From positions 62,001 to 126,000 of the forward strand of contig NZ_FWFS01000009.1 in the NCBI RefSeq assembly GCF_900172375.1: a stretch of DNA of 64,000 bases, in the 5' to 3' direction. The notes beneath the pieces are model-generated. The model had not been told where the DNA came from. It saw nothing but the letters and a program-made list of their open reading frames with translations, and did no database searches. The translations under genes and the position numbers were made by a program. Numbering within the stretch: the stretch's first letter is position 1; each line of letters opens with the position of its first letter. Shown in pieces: positions 44,174 to 52,193 of this stretch. Source of the stretch: Aquimixticola soesokkakensis (lineage in GTDB: Bacteria; Pseudomonadota; Alphaproteobacteria; Rhodobacterales; Rhodobacteraceae).

Positions 44174-45022
44174 ATGTCCCACGATTTCCTGCTGCCCCTC
44201 ACCGGATCTTTTGCCCAGCCTGCAGGGGAAAACCCCACTGTTGCGATGATCGAGGCGGCCTTTGCCCATCACGGACTGGACTGGCGCTACCTCAACGTCG
44301 AGGTCGCTGCGCAGGATTTGGGCGATGCGGTGCGCGGCGCGCGCGCGATGGGCTGGAAGGGCTTCAACTGCTCGATCCCGCATAAGGTTGCGGTGATCGA
44401 ACATCTCGACGGCCTTGGCGAAAGCGCCAAGCTTATCGGGGCTGTGAACACGATTGTGCGCCGCGGGGACCAGCTGATCGGCGAAAACACCGACGGCAAG
44501 GGCTTTGTCAAAGCGCTGAGCGCGGTCACCGACCCCAAGGGCGCTTCGGTCGTGCTTTTGGGGGCCGGGGGCGCTGCGCGTGCGGTGGCGGTTGAATTGG
44601 CCCTGGCCGGAGCCACGCAGATCACGGTCGTCAACCGCTCGCCCGAGCGGGGGCAGGCGCTTGCGACCTTGATCAACGACAAAACCCCCGCGCGTGCCAG
44701 TTTCACCGCCTGGGAGGGCACCTATGCGATCCCGCAGGGCACAAAGATCGTGGTGAACGCCACCTCGATCGGCCTCTTTCCCGATGTGGAGGCGACCCCC
44801 GACATCGATCACGACAGCCTGAGCGGCGACATGGTGGTCGCGGATGGCATCCACAATCCGCCCCTCACCAAGCTGCTCAAAGCGGCGCAGGCGCGGGGCT
44901 GTCAAACCGCCGACGGGCTTGGGATGCTTGTGAACCAAGGCGTGATCGGGTTGAAATACTGGACGGGGCTCGACGCGGACCCGCAGGTCATGCGGCAGGC
45001 TTTGCTGGACCTCGACCTGTAG
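44174..45022 (+). CDS. Shikimate/quinate dehydrogenase family protein (AroE-like)
   Basis: A 282-residue NAD(P)-dependent dehydrogenase. Lys71 in NCSIPHKVAV, the GAVNT motif and Asp107 in GENTDGKGF match the catalytic Lys/Asp and binding loop of AroE. The nucleotide motif is LLGAGGAARAVAVELALAGA, and the end is GLGMLVNQGVIG. The Ser-x-Ser shikimate-carboxylate clamp expected near the N-terminus is absent: residues 11-22 read GSFAQPAGENPT. A role other than aromatic biosynthesis is likely, perhaps catabolic. GAAAGG precedes the ATG at 44174. It borders the siderophore locus but is not clearly part of it. Confidence 0.85.
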   Translation: MSHDFLLPLTGSFAQPAGENPTVAMIEAAFAHHGLDWRYLNVEVAAQDLGDAVRGARAMGWKGFNCSIPHKVAVIEHLDGLGESAKLIGAVNTIVRRGDQLIGENTDGKGFVKALSAVTDPKGASVVLLGAGGAARAVAVELALAGATQITVVNRSPERGQALATLINDKTPARASFTAWEGTYAIPQGTKIVVNATSIGLFPDVEATPDIDHDSLSGDMVVADGIHNPPLTKLLKAAQARGCQTADGLGMLVNQGVIGLKYWTGLDADPQVMRQALLDLDL

Positions 45023-45190
45023 CGCTACAAATCGGTAAAGGCCGGTTTTCAGCCCAGCGGTGCCGTCGGATTTGGCCCAAAACCAGCGCCCGTCGGCGGT
45101 GCGCCCTTGAGGTCGAAGGGGGCACCACCGCTAGGGGGCTGACCTGCGCGTAATCTCGCGCAAGTGCCTATCGCGGCTCTACTGACAGCT

Positions 45191-46159
45191 CTACCCCTCG
45201 ATCTGGATGTTGAGGCGGAAGTTAAAGCTGTTGCCGGTCAGACCCTTGGGGGCTTTGGGGAACTTGCGCGCGCGCTGCACGGCCTCGACGGCGGCCGCGT
45301 CCAGCGTGGCATTGCCCGAACTGCTGGTGACCGACACGCCCTGAAGCGCGCCCGCCGAGGACACGACCACCGTCAAGGTCACGCTGCCCGACCCCGCGCC
45401 GCGCGGCACCCGTTTGGCGCGGTCGATGGACGAGCGGATGCGCGCGCCCCATTGTGCGATCAGCGAATTGCGCTCGGATTTGGACAGGGTTGCAGCCTGT
45501 GCCGATTGCGACTGGCCTGCCTGTTGTCCGCCGCCCGATCCGGCCGCCTTTTGTGCCTTCGAGGGGGCCGAAGCCGGTGCGTTTTTGGGTGCGTTTTTGG
45601 GTGCAGTTTTGGGGGCAGCTTTGGGCTGGGCTTTGGGTTGGGGCTTGGAAGCGGCCTTTGCGGCGGGTTTGGGCGGCTCGGGCTTGCGATCGGGGCGCGC
45701 TTTGGGACGTTCGCGCGCCACTTCGGGCGGCGCTTGTGTCATCTCGGGGGGCGGGGGCGTGTCATCGACCGTCGGAATCGCGGGCAGGTCGGGCGCAAGC
45801 GCGGCCATCTGGGGCATGTCCGGCTGGGCCTCGCGCACGGTCTGGCGCACGGTCTCGCGCAGGGGGGGCGGTGTTTCCAGCTCGGGCGCGGCCATCTGCG
45901 GGGCAGGCGGCACATCGGGCGTCTCCACCGAGACCTCAGGCGGGGTCTCCCATTGTTCGACCATCTGGGAAAAAGACGCAGGCGCCGCCGCCATCGTCAG
46001 CAAATCCTCGCCACCATTGCCCGCGCTTGCTGCCGCGCCTTCCTGGGGCGAGAGGCCAAAGGCGGCGACATGCACCCCCAGCGCCAGCCCGCCGAACACC
46101 ACGATTTTCGCGCCCGTCATCAGGCTTGCTCTCACGCTGTTTTTGGTCAGGACACTCAT
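45191..46159 (-). CDS. tonB: TonB energy-transducing protein
   Basis: A 322-residue inner-membrane-anchored protein. One N-terminal helix (TGAKIVVFGGLALGVHVAAF) is followed by a long Pro/Ala/Lys-rich spacer over about residues 70-215 and a C-terminal TonB domain (GSGSVTLTVVVSSAGALQGV, RARKFPKAPKGL). It spans the periplasm to drive outer-membrane receptors such as the FepA-like one at the right end. It is the last gene of exbB-exbD-exbD-tonB; its ATG overlaps the upstream exbD stop by four bases. Confidence 0.93.
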   Translation of the reverse strand: MSVLTKNSVRASLMTGAKIVVFGGLALGVHVAAFGLSPQEGAAASAGNGGEDLLTMAAAPASFSQMVEQWETPPEVSVETPDVPPAPQMAAPELETPPPLRETVRQTVREAQPDMPQMAALAPDLPAIPTVDDTPPPPEMTQAPPEVARERPKARPDRKPEPPKPAAKAASKPQPKAQPKAAPKTAPKNAPKNAPASAPSKAQKAAGSGGGQQAGQSQSAQAATLSKSERNSLIAQWGARIRSSIDRAKRVPRGAGSGSVTLTVVVSSAGALQGVSVTSSSGNATLDAAAVEAVQRARKFPKAPKGLTGNSFNFRLNIQIEG

Positions 46160-46593
46160 TCGCTGTCTCCAAACACTTCGCTGGTTGCAAGCTGCACGCG
46201 GGTGATGTCGCGGGCGGCCAGTTTGCCCAGAAGGGCAGGGATTTGTCTGGCTTCCAGCGCCGCATCGGCGCGGATCACCAGCATCGGGCGGGTCGCGACA
46301 TCAAAGCAGCCCAGATCCGCGCAGGCCTCGGTATAGGCCAGTTGCAGCGCCTCCAAAGCGGCCTCTTCGCCCAAAGCGTCGCGAAACCCGATGTCACCCT
46401 CGGGCCCGACATAGAGGGTAAACTCCCCTTCGCTCGGCTCCAGCGAACCCGTTGCGGGCGGATCGACCTCAAAAGGTTCGGGGGGCGCGATCTGCGCGGT
46501 CATCAAAAAGAAAATAAGCAACAAAAACACAACGTTGATCATCGGGATCACGTTTTCTTCGCGGGCGCGGCGGGGGGGCTCGGACAGGTCCAT
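46156..46593 (-). CDS. exbD: ExbD-like subunit lacking the transmembrane aspartate
   Basis: A 145-residue biopolymer-transport protein with one N-terminal helix, VIPMINVVFLLLIFFLM, and a periplasmic domain. At the place of the proton-carrying Asp25 of E. coli ExbD it has Asn20 (codon AAC on the coding strand). The tandem paralogue directly upstream keeps the Asp. Coupled to tonB by ATGA and three bases after the other exbD. Probably forms a heteromeric ExbD pair inside an ExbB pentamer. Confidence 0.9.
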   Translation of the reverse strand: MDLSEPPRRAREENVIPMINVVFLLLIFFLMTAQIAPPEPFEVDPPATGSLEPSEGEFTLYVGPEGDIGFRDALGEEAALEALQLAYTEACADLGCFDVATRPMLVIRADAALEARQIPALLGKLAARDITRVQLATSEVFGDSE

Positions 46594-46596
46594 CGC

Positions 46597-46974
46597 TCAG
46601 TCCACGACAACAAGGTTGCTCAGGCCCGCCGCGTTCAGCGTGCCCATGACATCGACAAGGCGTTGCAGGGGGACAGCCTCGCCTGCGCGCAAAATCACGG
46701 TATCGGTCGGGGTCTCCATGAGCGGCGCAAGCTGGTCGGCCAGCAGGGAGTCCGCACTGGCAACACCGTTCAACAGCACCGAATCGGCCTCGATCTGCAC
46801 AAGGCGCGGCGGACCGCTATAGGCGCTGCCCCCGCCACTGGCGGTGACCAGCGGCACCTGCATATCCATGCCAAAGCGCGAGGCCAGCATGAAAAACACA
46901 AGCAAGAGGAACACCACGTCGATCATGGGCGTGAGCGAAATACGGCGCCGCGGGCGCGCAGAAGACAGGTCCAT
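46597..46974 (-). CDS. exbD: ExbD, canonical subunit
   Basis: A 125-residue ExbD with helix LTPMIDVVFLLLVFFML; Asp19 corresponds to the essential proton-binding Asp. The periplasmic part includes TDTVILRAGEAVPLQRLVDVM. It sits five bases after exbB and three before the second exbD. It couples proton flow through ExbB to TonB. Confidence 0.92.
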   Translation of the reverse strand: MDLSSARPRRRISLTPMIDVVFLLLVFFMLASRFGMDMQVPLVTASGGGSAYSGPPRLVQIEADSVLLNGVASADSLLADQLAPLMETPTDTVILRAGEAVPLQRLVDVMGTLNAAGLSNLVVVD

Positions 46975-46979
46975 CGCGC

Positions 46980-47687
46980 TTATTCCGCAGGCACGCTTTG
47001 AGGCGCAGTTGCGCTTGCGCGCGGGGGCGCAACGCTGGCGATGGGCGCACCGGCGCGTTGAAACACCCGCGTTGCAGTGTCTTCCATTTCAAGGCGCAGA
47101 CGGTCGGTGATGCTTTCAAACCACGTCAGCGCCACCGAGGCGGGGATTGCCACGGCCATACCGGCGGCGGTGGTCAAAAGCGCCTCCCAAATGCCGCCCG
47201 CAAGCATCGAGGGATCGGCGCGCGCACCCGCTTCCTGCAGGGCTTGGAAGGCGGAAATCATGCCCAGAACTGTCCCCAAAAGGCCCAAAAGCGGGGCGAT
47301 GGTGGCGATCAGTTCCAGCGGTCGCTGACCGGCGCGCGCGCGCGCCAGAAGTTTCTTGGCGATGCGTGTGGTTTCTTCACGGCCTGCGTCCTTGTCAAAG
47401 CTTGTGTCGTTCTGGGCGCGCATCGCGGCAAGCGCCAGTTTGGCGCGCACCGTGCGCCGCCCCTCCAGCAGGCTTTGGGCCTGGGTATCCGCGCCGCTGC
47501 GCCACAGGTCCAGAGCGCGCGCAACCTTATGCCCGCCCGACCACGACCCCAGCCAGATCAGATCCCATGTTTTCCACAAAATCAGCGCCACCGTCAGCAC
47601 CGAGAGGGCGGCAATGGCCCAGATCGAGGGCCCTCCGGCGGTCAAAAAGTCAAGCGCGGGGGCAATCAGGGTGAGAATACTGTTCAT
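46980..47687 (-). CDS. exbB: ExbB / MotA-TolQ-ExbB channel protein
   Basis: A 235-residue inner-membrane protein with three expected helices (SIWAIAALSVLTVALILWK, LIATIAPLLGLLGTVLGMIS, LTTAAGMAVAIPASVAL). The GLLGTVLGMI and AGMAVAIPA motifs are hallmarks of the family. The start MNSILTLIAPALDFLTAGG at 47687 is chosen; an upstream in-frame TTG at 47774 would add a hydrophilic leader and run into the shared operator region. First gene of the TonB operon, divergent from entC. Confidence 0.92.
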   Translation of the reverse strand: MNSILTLIAPALDFLTAGGPSIWAIAALSVLTVALILWKTWDLIWLGSWSGGHKVARALDLWRSGADTQAQSLLEGRRTVRAKLALAAMRAQNDTSFDKDAGREETTRIAKKLLARARAGQRPLELIATIAPLLGLLGTVLGMISAFQALQEAGARADPSMLAGGIWEALLTTAAGMAVAIPASVALTWFESITDRLRLEMEDTATRVFQRAGAPIASVAPPRASATAPQSVPAE

Positions 47688-47766
47688 CGCGGGCAGTCCA
47701 ATACGAAAGAAGCTGGGAGGGCTCTGGCTGGCGTCTGGCTGACCGGTTTGGGCTGGGGTTATCAAT

Positions 47767-47783
47767 GCTGACAAAAAAAGTCA
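47767..47783. promoter_or_regulatory. Shared iron-locus motif, site A (exbB / entC promoter)
   Basis: On the minus strand TTTTTTTGTCAGCATT, with the core TTTTTTTGTCA at 47779-47769. It is 82 bases upstream of exbB and about 170 before the proposed entC start, matching the cores at 50616, 55173 and 62066. A TTGACA hexamer at 47813-47818 may be the -35 for entC. Confidence 0.55.
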
Positions 47784-47947
47784 AGTTAATGGGTTTCAAC
47801 CCCGTGGCTGCATTGACAGAGTGTTTGGGCAGGGCTACTCACCCCGACAAGCGCGGGCGCAAGACAGCTCAAAGCGCTCACCCATCCATTCAGGTCACCC
47901 ACCCATCTGGCAGGCAACCATCGACGCGAGGCAGAAGGTTGCAGGTC

Positions 47948-49153
47948 TTGAATATTGATATCGAGGGGGCGCAAACGGCCTCGTCTGCGGGGCGCAGCGC
48001 CCCTAAAACACACCCGAAAACACACCCCGAAACACACCCCGCGCCCGAGGCGGGTCTCTCTGGCTGTGCTTTTTTGCTTGGTCAGGATTTTGGCGAAATC
48101 ACAAAGACCTACACGGCGACATTGGCGCAGTTTGCGACCTGCGATCTGACGCAGGCCATCCCGGACGACGGCCACGAAACGGCGCCTCAGGCAGGGCGGC
48201 TGTTTGGCGTCTTTCCCTTTGATCGCACGGACCAGGGCCATCTGTACCGCCTGTCCCCCAAGGCGACTCCGGCGCAGGTCGCGGCCGATGAGGCGGTCAG
48301 CCACAGCCTGACGCGTCTGCCCGAAACCCAGGGCTTCGGGGCCTCGGTGGATGCGGTGGCCCAAAAAATCAACGCCGGTGACGGGGGGCTGAAAAAGGTC
48401 GTTCTGGCCCGCTCGCTTGTCTATGACACCGATGCGCCGATCGATCCGGTGCAGGTGGCCCTGCGCCTGAGCGCGGACCGACATGTCACCAGCTACTGCG
48501 TACCGCTGCCCGGCGAGAGCGCCGCGCCGCGCTGGCTTGTGGGCGCAACACCCGAATTGCTGCTCTCCAAACAGGGGGCGGCGATCCGCTCGCACCCGCT
48601 GGCAGGCTCTGCGCGCCGTCAGTCTGACGCAAGCGCCGATGCCGCCGTCGGGCAGGCGCTTTTGACCTCGGAAAAGGACAACATCGAGCACCGCGTGGTG
48701 GTCGAGTACATCCACGATGTGCTGACGCCCTATTGCCGCAGCCTCAAGGTTCCCGACCAGCCGCAACTGGATCGCACGGCGACGATGTGGCATTTGGGCA
48801 CGGCAATTTCGGGCGTGCTCAAGGAGGCCGACACCCCCGTTCTGGCGCTGTTGCGCGACCTGCATCCGACCCCGGCCGTGGCGGGCTTTCCACTGGCAGC
48901 GGCGCTGGCCCAAATCGACGCGCAAGAGCCTTTCGCACGGGATTTTTATGCCGGAACGCTGGGGTGGCTGGATGGCGACAACAACGGCGCGTGGCATGTG
49001 ACGCTGCGCTGCGCGGTCATCGCCCAACATAGCGCGCAGCTGTTTGCGGGGGCGGGGATCGTCGGGGCGTCAAAGGCCGCCGATGAAATCGCCGAAACCC
49101 GCGCCAAATTCGGCGCGATGCGCCTTGCGCTTGGCATTTGTGAGCGGCTCTAG
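47948..49153 (+). CDS. entC: Isochorismate synthase
   Basis: A chorismate-utilising enzyme that makes isochorismate, the first step to 2,3-dihydroxybenzoate. Family motifs are KVVLARSLVYD, SHPLAGSARR, LLTSEKDNIEHRVVVEYI, HLGTAISGVL, LHPTPAVAGFP and FAGAGIVGASKAADE. The start is uncertain. The TTG at 47948 (401 residues, AGAAGG upstream) is preferred because upstream ATGs at 47765 and 47789 lie in the promoter/operator region and give an N-terminus unlike the family. Residues 20-31 are a KTHP-KTHP-ETHP repeat from a 12-base tandem DNA repeat at 48005-48040. First of entC-entB-entA. Confidence 0.9.
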   Translation: MNIDIEGAQTASSAGRSAPKTHPKTHPETHPAPEAGLSGCAFLLGQDFGEITKTYTATLAQFATCDLTQAIPDDGHETAPQAGRLFGVFPFDRTDQGHLYRLSPKATPAQVAADEAVSHSLTRLPETQGFGASVDAVAQKINAGDGGLKKVVLARSLVYDTDAPIDPVQVALRLSADRHVTSYCVPLPGESAAPRWLVGATPELLLSKQGAAIRSHPLAGSARRQSDASADAAVGQALLTSEKDNIEHRVVVEYIHDVLTPYCRSLKVPDQPQLDRTATMWHLGTAISGVLKEADTPVLALLRDLHPTPAVAGFPLAAALAQIDAQEPFARDFYAGTLGWLDGDNNGAWHVTLRCAVIAQHSAQLFAGAGIVGASKAADEIAETRAKFGAMRLALGICERL

Positions 49154-49183
49154 CGCCCGCGTTCCATCAAAACCGGAGGTTCC

Positions 49184-49843
49184 ATGGCTCTCCCGAGCAT
49201 TCCCGATTACGCACTCCCGACCGATCTGCCTGCGCCGCGGGCCAGTTTCACGCTTGAAACCGATCGTGCGGCCCTGTTGATCCACGACATGCAGCGCTAT
49301 TTCTGCGCGGCCTTCGGGCCGGATGCGTTGAGCCGTGCGGGATCGACCTTGGCGCGCGTCACGCAAAATATTGCCGCGCTCGCTCAGGCCGCGCGCGCGG
49401 CGGGTGTGCCGGTGTTCTACACCGCCCAGAAGGGCAATCAGCTGCTGGCGGATCGCGGCTTGCAGGCCGATTTGTGGGGCAAAGGCATGAATGCGATCCC
49501 CGAACATGAGGACATCATCGCCGCGCTTGCGCCGCAGCCGGGCGATATTCAGCTGGTCAAACACCGCTACAGCGCGTTCCAGCGGTCCAATCTGGCCGAG
49601 CTGATGCGCGCACGCGGGCGCGACCAGCTGATCGTCACGGGCATTTACGCCCATATCGGCTGCCTCGCCACCGTCTGCGAAGCCTTTCAGCGCGACATTG
49701 AACCGTTTTTCGTGGCCGATGCGCTGGCCGATTTTTCGCGCGAAAAACACGACATGGCGCTGGCATGGGTGGCGGCCTGCGCGGGGGTGCCGATGGCAAG
49801 CGATGCGGTGCGGACAACATTGGGAGACGCAGCATGCAACTGA
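49184..49843 (+). CDS. entB: Isochorismatase without carrier domain
   Basis: A 219-residue hydrolase that converts isochorismate to 2,3-dihydro-2,3-dihydroxybenzoate and pyruvate. Asp35 (LIHDMQRYF) and Lys126 (VKHRYSAFQRSNL) match the EntB/DhbB active site, and GIYAHIGCLATVCEAFQRDI and FVADALADFS are close to EntB. Unlike EntB it stops where the aryl carrier domain would begin; that domain is a separate gene at 60056-60286. CGGAGG precedes the ATG. It overlaps entA by ten bases. Confidence 0.94.
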   Translation: MALPSIPDYALPTDLPAPRASFTLETDRAALLIHDMQRYFCAAFGPDALSRAGSTLARVTQNIAALAQAARAAGVPVFYTAQKGNQLLADRGLQADLWGKGMNAIPEHEDIIAALAPQPGDIQLVKHRYSAFQRSNLAELMRARGRDQLIVTGIYAHIGCLATVCEAFQRDIEPFFVADALADFSREKHDMALAWVAACAGVPMASDAVRTTLGDAACN

Positions 49844-50601
49844 CCGGGTTCGAGGGGCAAGCGGCCTTTGTCGCAGGCGCGGGCGGCGGGATTGGCCGCG
49901 CGATTGTCGCCGCACTTGCCGACAGCGGCGCGCAGGTCTTTGCCAGCGATCTTGAGGCGGCGCTGGAGGATGCGCCCAAGATGGCGGGGGTGACCTGGGC
50001 GGCGCTGGATGTCACCGATCCTGTTGCCGTGGCCGCTGCCGTGGCGCAGGCACAGGCTCTCTACGGTCCCCTGCGGCACGGCATTTTTGCTGCCGGAATT
50101 CTGGGCGGGGCCGATATGCTTGGCACCTCGGCGCAGGACTGGCAGCGGGTGGTCAACGTCAACCTCAACGGCGGCTTCTTTGTCACCACCGAACTTGCGC
50201 GCGCCATGGTGGTGCAGGGCAGGGGCGCGATTGTGGCCGTGGGGTCCAATTCCGCCGATATCCCGCGTCTCGCGATGGGGGCCTATCCCGCCAGCAAGGC
50301 CGCGCTGCACATGCATATGCGCTGCCTTGGGCTGGAGGTCGCCCCCAAGGGCATTCGCTGCAATATTGTAGCGCCGGGATCGACATTGACCCCGATGCAG
50401 ACCGGCATGTGGGCCGATGCGAGCGGCGCGCGGGCCGTGATCGCGGGCAATTTGGCGATCCATAAAACCGGCATTCCGCTGGGCAAACTCGCCACGCCGC
50501 AAGACATCGCGCAAAGCGTGATGTTCCTGCTGTCGGATCAGGCGGGTCACATCACCATGGCCGATCTTTACGTCGATGGCGGTGCGACGCTCAAGGCATA
50601 A
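49834..50601 (+). CDS. entA: 2,3-dihydro-2,3-dihydroxybenzoate dehydrogenase
   Basis: A 255-residue short-chain dehydrogenase that completes 2,3-dihydroxybenzoate synthesis with NAD. The cofactor motif is AGAGGGIGRAI; the catalytic set is Ser (VGSNSADIPR) with YPASK. The C-terminus ITMADLYVDGGATL fits EntA/DhbA. It overlaps the isochorismatase stop, so it is coupled in entCBA. Confidence 0.93.
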   Translation: MQLTGFEGQAAFVAGAGGGIGRAIVAALADSGAQVFASDLEAALEDAPKMAGVTWAALDVTDPVAVAAAVAQAQALYGPLRHGIFAAGILGGADMLGTSAQDWQRVVNVNLNGGFFVTTELARAMVVQGRGAIVAVGSNSADIPRLAMGAYPASKAALHMHMRCLGLEVAPKGIRCNIVAPGSTLTPMQTGMWADASGARAVIAGNLAIHKTGIPLGKLATPQDIAQSVMFLLSDQAGHITMADLYVDGGATLKA

Positions 50602-50615
50602 CCCGCTTTTCCGAG

Positions 50616-50628
50616 TTTATTTGTCGGG
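50616..50628 (+). promoter_or_regulatory. Shared iron-locus motif, site B (yncE-like promoter)
   Basis: TTTATTTGTCGGG, 110 bases upstream of the YncE-like gene, in the same orientation relative to the gene as the other three copies. A TTGACC follows at 50634. Confidence 0.5.
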
Positions 50629-50738
50629 TAAGTCTTGACCTTGCCCCGAAAACAACAGACACCCCTGCCATAGCCCGTGGTCGCCTTTCATCGCGCCATC
50701 AGCGAACCCCCTTAAATTGAACCCGATCAGGTGCTTGA

Positions 50739-52124
50739 ATGACCCATTCCTTGCGTATTTCCCAAGCCGTCGCGCGCCCTTTGTGCGTTGTTGCGACCTT
50801 GCTTGCCTCTACACAACTGGCCTTTGCCCAGACCCCGTTTGACACTGCGGCGCCGTTCGAGGGCCGCGTCTCGATCAGCGGTCCCGATGGCGCGCCGCTG
50901 TATCCGGGCACGCAGGCGACCGTCACCGGCAGCGGTTTCGTCGCGGGGCAAACCATCGAGGTCGAGCGCGGCGATACCTTGCTGGTCGAGGGCGTGACTG
51001 CCGATGCCGAGGGCGCCTTTAGCGCCACTTTCGATCTCGATGCAGAGGCCGTTTTGGGCCTGCATCCGGTCATCGTGAAAACCGCCAATCCGGACAGTGC
51101 CCAGGTCATGGATGTCAAAGTGTCGCCGCAGATCGACTATTTTGGCGCGGACCAGTTCGACATCACCAAAGTGCAACTTGACGGCGGCTTGTACCAGGTT
51201 GCCGTCTCCGAAGCCAATGGCACGCTCTTTGTCGCCTCTGCTGTCGGCCGCCCGCCGGTCGAAGAGTCCAAACTGTTCAAACTTGACGCCGCAACGCTCG
51301 AGGTTCTGGCCGAAGTCACCCCCGCAGCGGCACCGGCACAGGGCGATCGTCCGGGCGGTGTCTATGCGGTTTACGGCGTGGCCGCCGATGACGCGCATGG
51401 CACTGTCTGGGTGACCAACACACGTCAGAACACCGTGGCCGTCTATTCCCAGGACGATCTGTCGCTGGTCAAACAATTTGAAGACGGTACGACGAACCAC
51501 CCGCGCGACGCTGTGGTCGATGCCACCCGTGGCCGCGTTTATGTCAGCGCAGGCACGGACGGGATCAAAGTGTTCGACACGCAAACGCTGGAGCTGGTTG
51601 AGACCATCGACGTGCCCTCGGCGCTGCGCCGCGAGACGTTCAACACCATGAGCCTGGCGCTGGATGAGGCCGATGGCCTGCTCTACACCGTGTCGCTGAC
51701 CACGCCCGAGGCCGCGCGCATCGATCTGGCCAGCGGCGAGGTGACCAATATTGCGGTGCCCGGTGGGACAGGGGCCATCGGGGTCGATATTTCCGAAGAC
51801 GGCGCTTTGATGTTCGTGACCACGCCCAATGGCGATGATCTGAAAATCTTTGACGCAGAGGGCAGCGAACTGGTGGATGTGCCGGTCGGTGTGCAGCCGC
51901 TCAACGTGGTCTATGTCGATGGCGCGAAGCTGGCGTTTGTGGCCAACCGTGGCTCCGACAGCCTTGCGGTCGTCACCCCCGAGGGCGAATTGGTTGCCAA
52001 TCTTCCCGGCGGCCCGAACCCGAACTTTGTCGAGGAAAGCAAAGACGGTGTTGTCTACCTCGTGAACAAGGCCCGCGACGAGGCCGAAGACGCCAACACC
52101 CTCTGGCGCATCGCGCCCAAATAA
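50739..52124 (+). CDS. YncE-like periplasmic beta-propeller protein
   Basis: A 461-residue secreted protein with a signal peptide ending in LAFAQTP. Residues of about 40-130 form an Ig-like or carbohydrate-binding-like module (GTQATVTGSGFVAGQTIEVERG). The rest carries repeated propeller blades such as GVYAVYGVAADDAHGTVWVT, RDAVVDATRGRVYVSAG and PLNVVYVDGAKLAFVANRG. E. coli YncE is an iron-repressed periplasmic propeller of unclear role; position between entA and the siderophore transporter supports an iron-linked function here. Followed by a strong terminator. Confidence 0.85.
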   Translation: MTHSLRISQAVARPLCVVATLLASTQLAFAQTPFDTAAPFEGRVSISGPDGAPLYPGTQATVTGSGFVAGQTIEVERGDTLLVEGVTADAEGAFSATFDLDAEAVLGLHPVIVKTANPDSAQVMDVKVSPQIDYFGADQFDITKVQLDGGLYQVAVSEANGTLFVASAVGRPPVEESKLFKLDAATLEVLAEVTPAAAPAQGDRPGGVYAVYGVAADDAHGTVWVTNTRQNTVAVYSQDDLSLVKQFEDGTTNHPRDAVVDATRGRVYVSAGTDGIKVFDTQTLELVETIDVPSALRRETFNTMSLALDEADGLLYTVSLTTPEAARIDLASGEVTNIAVPGGTGAIGVDISEDGALMFVTTPNGDDLKIFDAEGSELVDVPVGVQPLNVVYVDGAKLAFVANRGSDSLAVVTPEGELVANLPGGPNPNFVEESKDGVVYLVNKARDEAEDANTLWRIAPK

Positions 52125-52147
52125 GGGCGAGCGGCAGGACATTGAAG

Positions 52148-52177
52148 CGGCCACGGGCACATACCCGTGGCCGTTTT
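52148..52177 (+). terminator. Terminator after the YncE-like gene
   Basis: CGGCCACGGG (52148-52157) and CCCGTGGCCG (52164-52173), loop CACATA, followed by TTTT. A classical intrinsic terminator; also ends reading of the convergent transporter operon nearby. Confidence 0.92.
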
Positions 52178-52193
52178 GCATTTGGGGCGAACG

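Noticed and set aside
45098-45126. Terminator after the AroE-like gene
   Set aside because: GGTGC-GCCCTT and AAGGGGGCACC pair with a mismatch and no T-run follows; too weak to annotate.
47765-47947. Coding extension of entC from ATG 47765
   Set aside because: The segment overlaps the shared iron motif and divergent promoter, and its translation is unlike isochorismate synthases.
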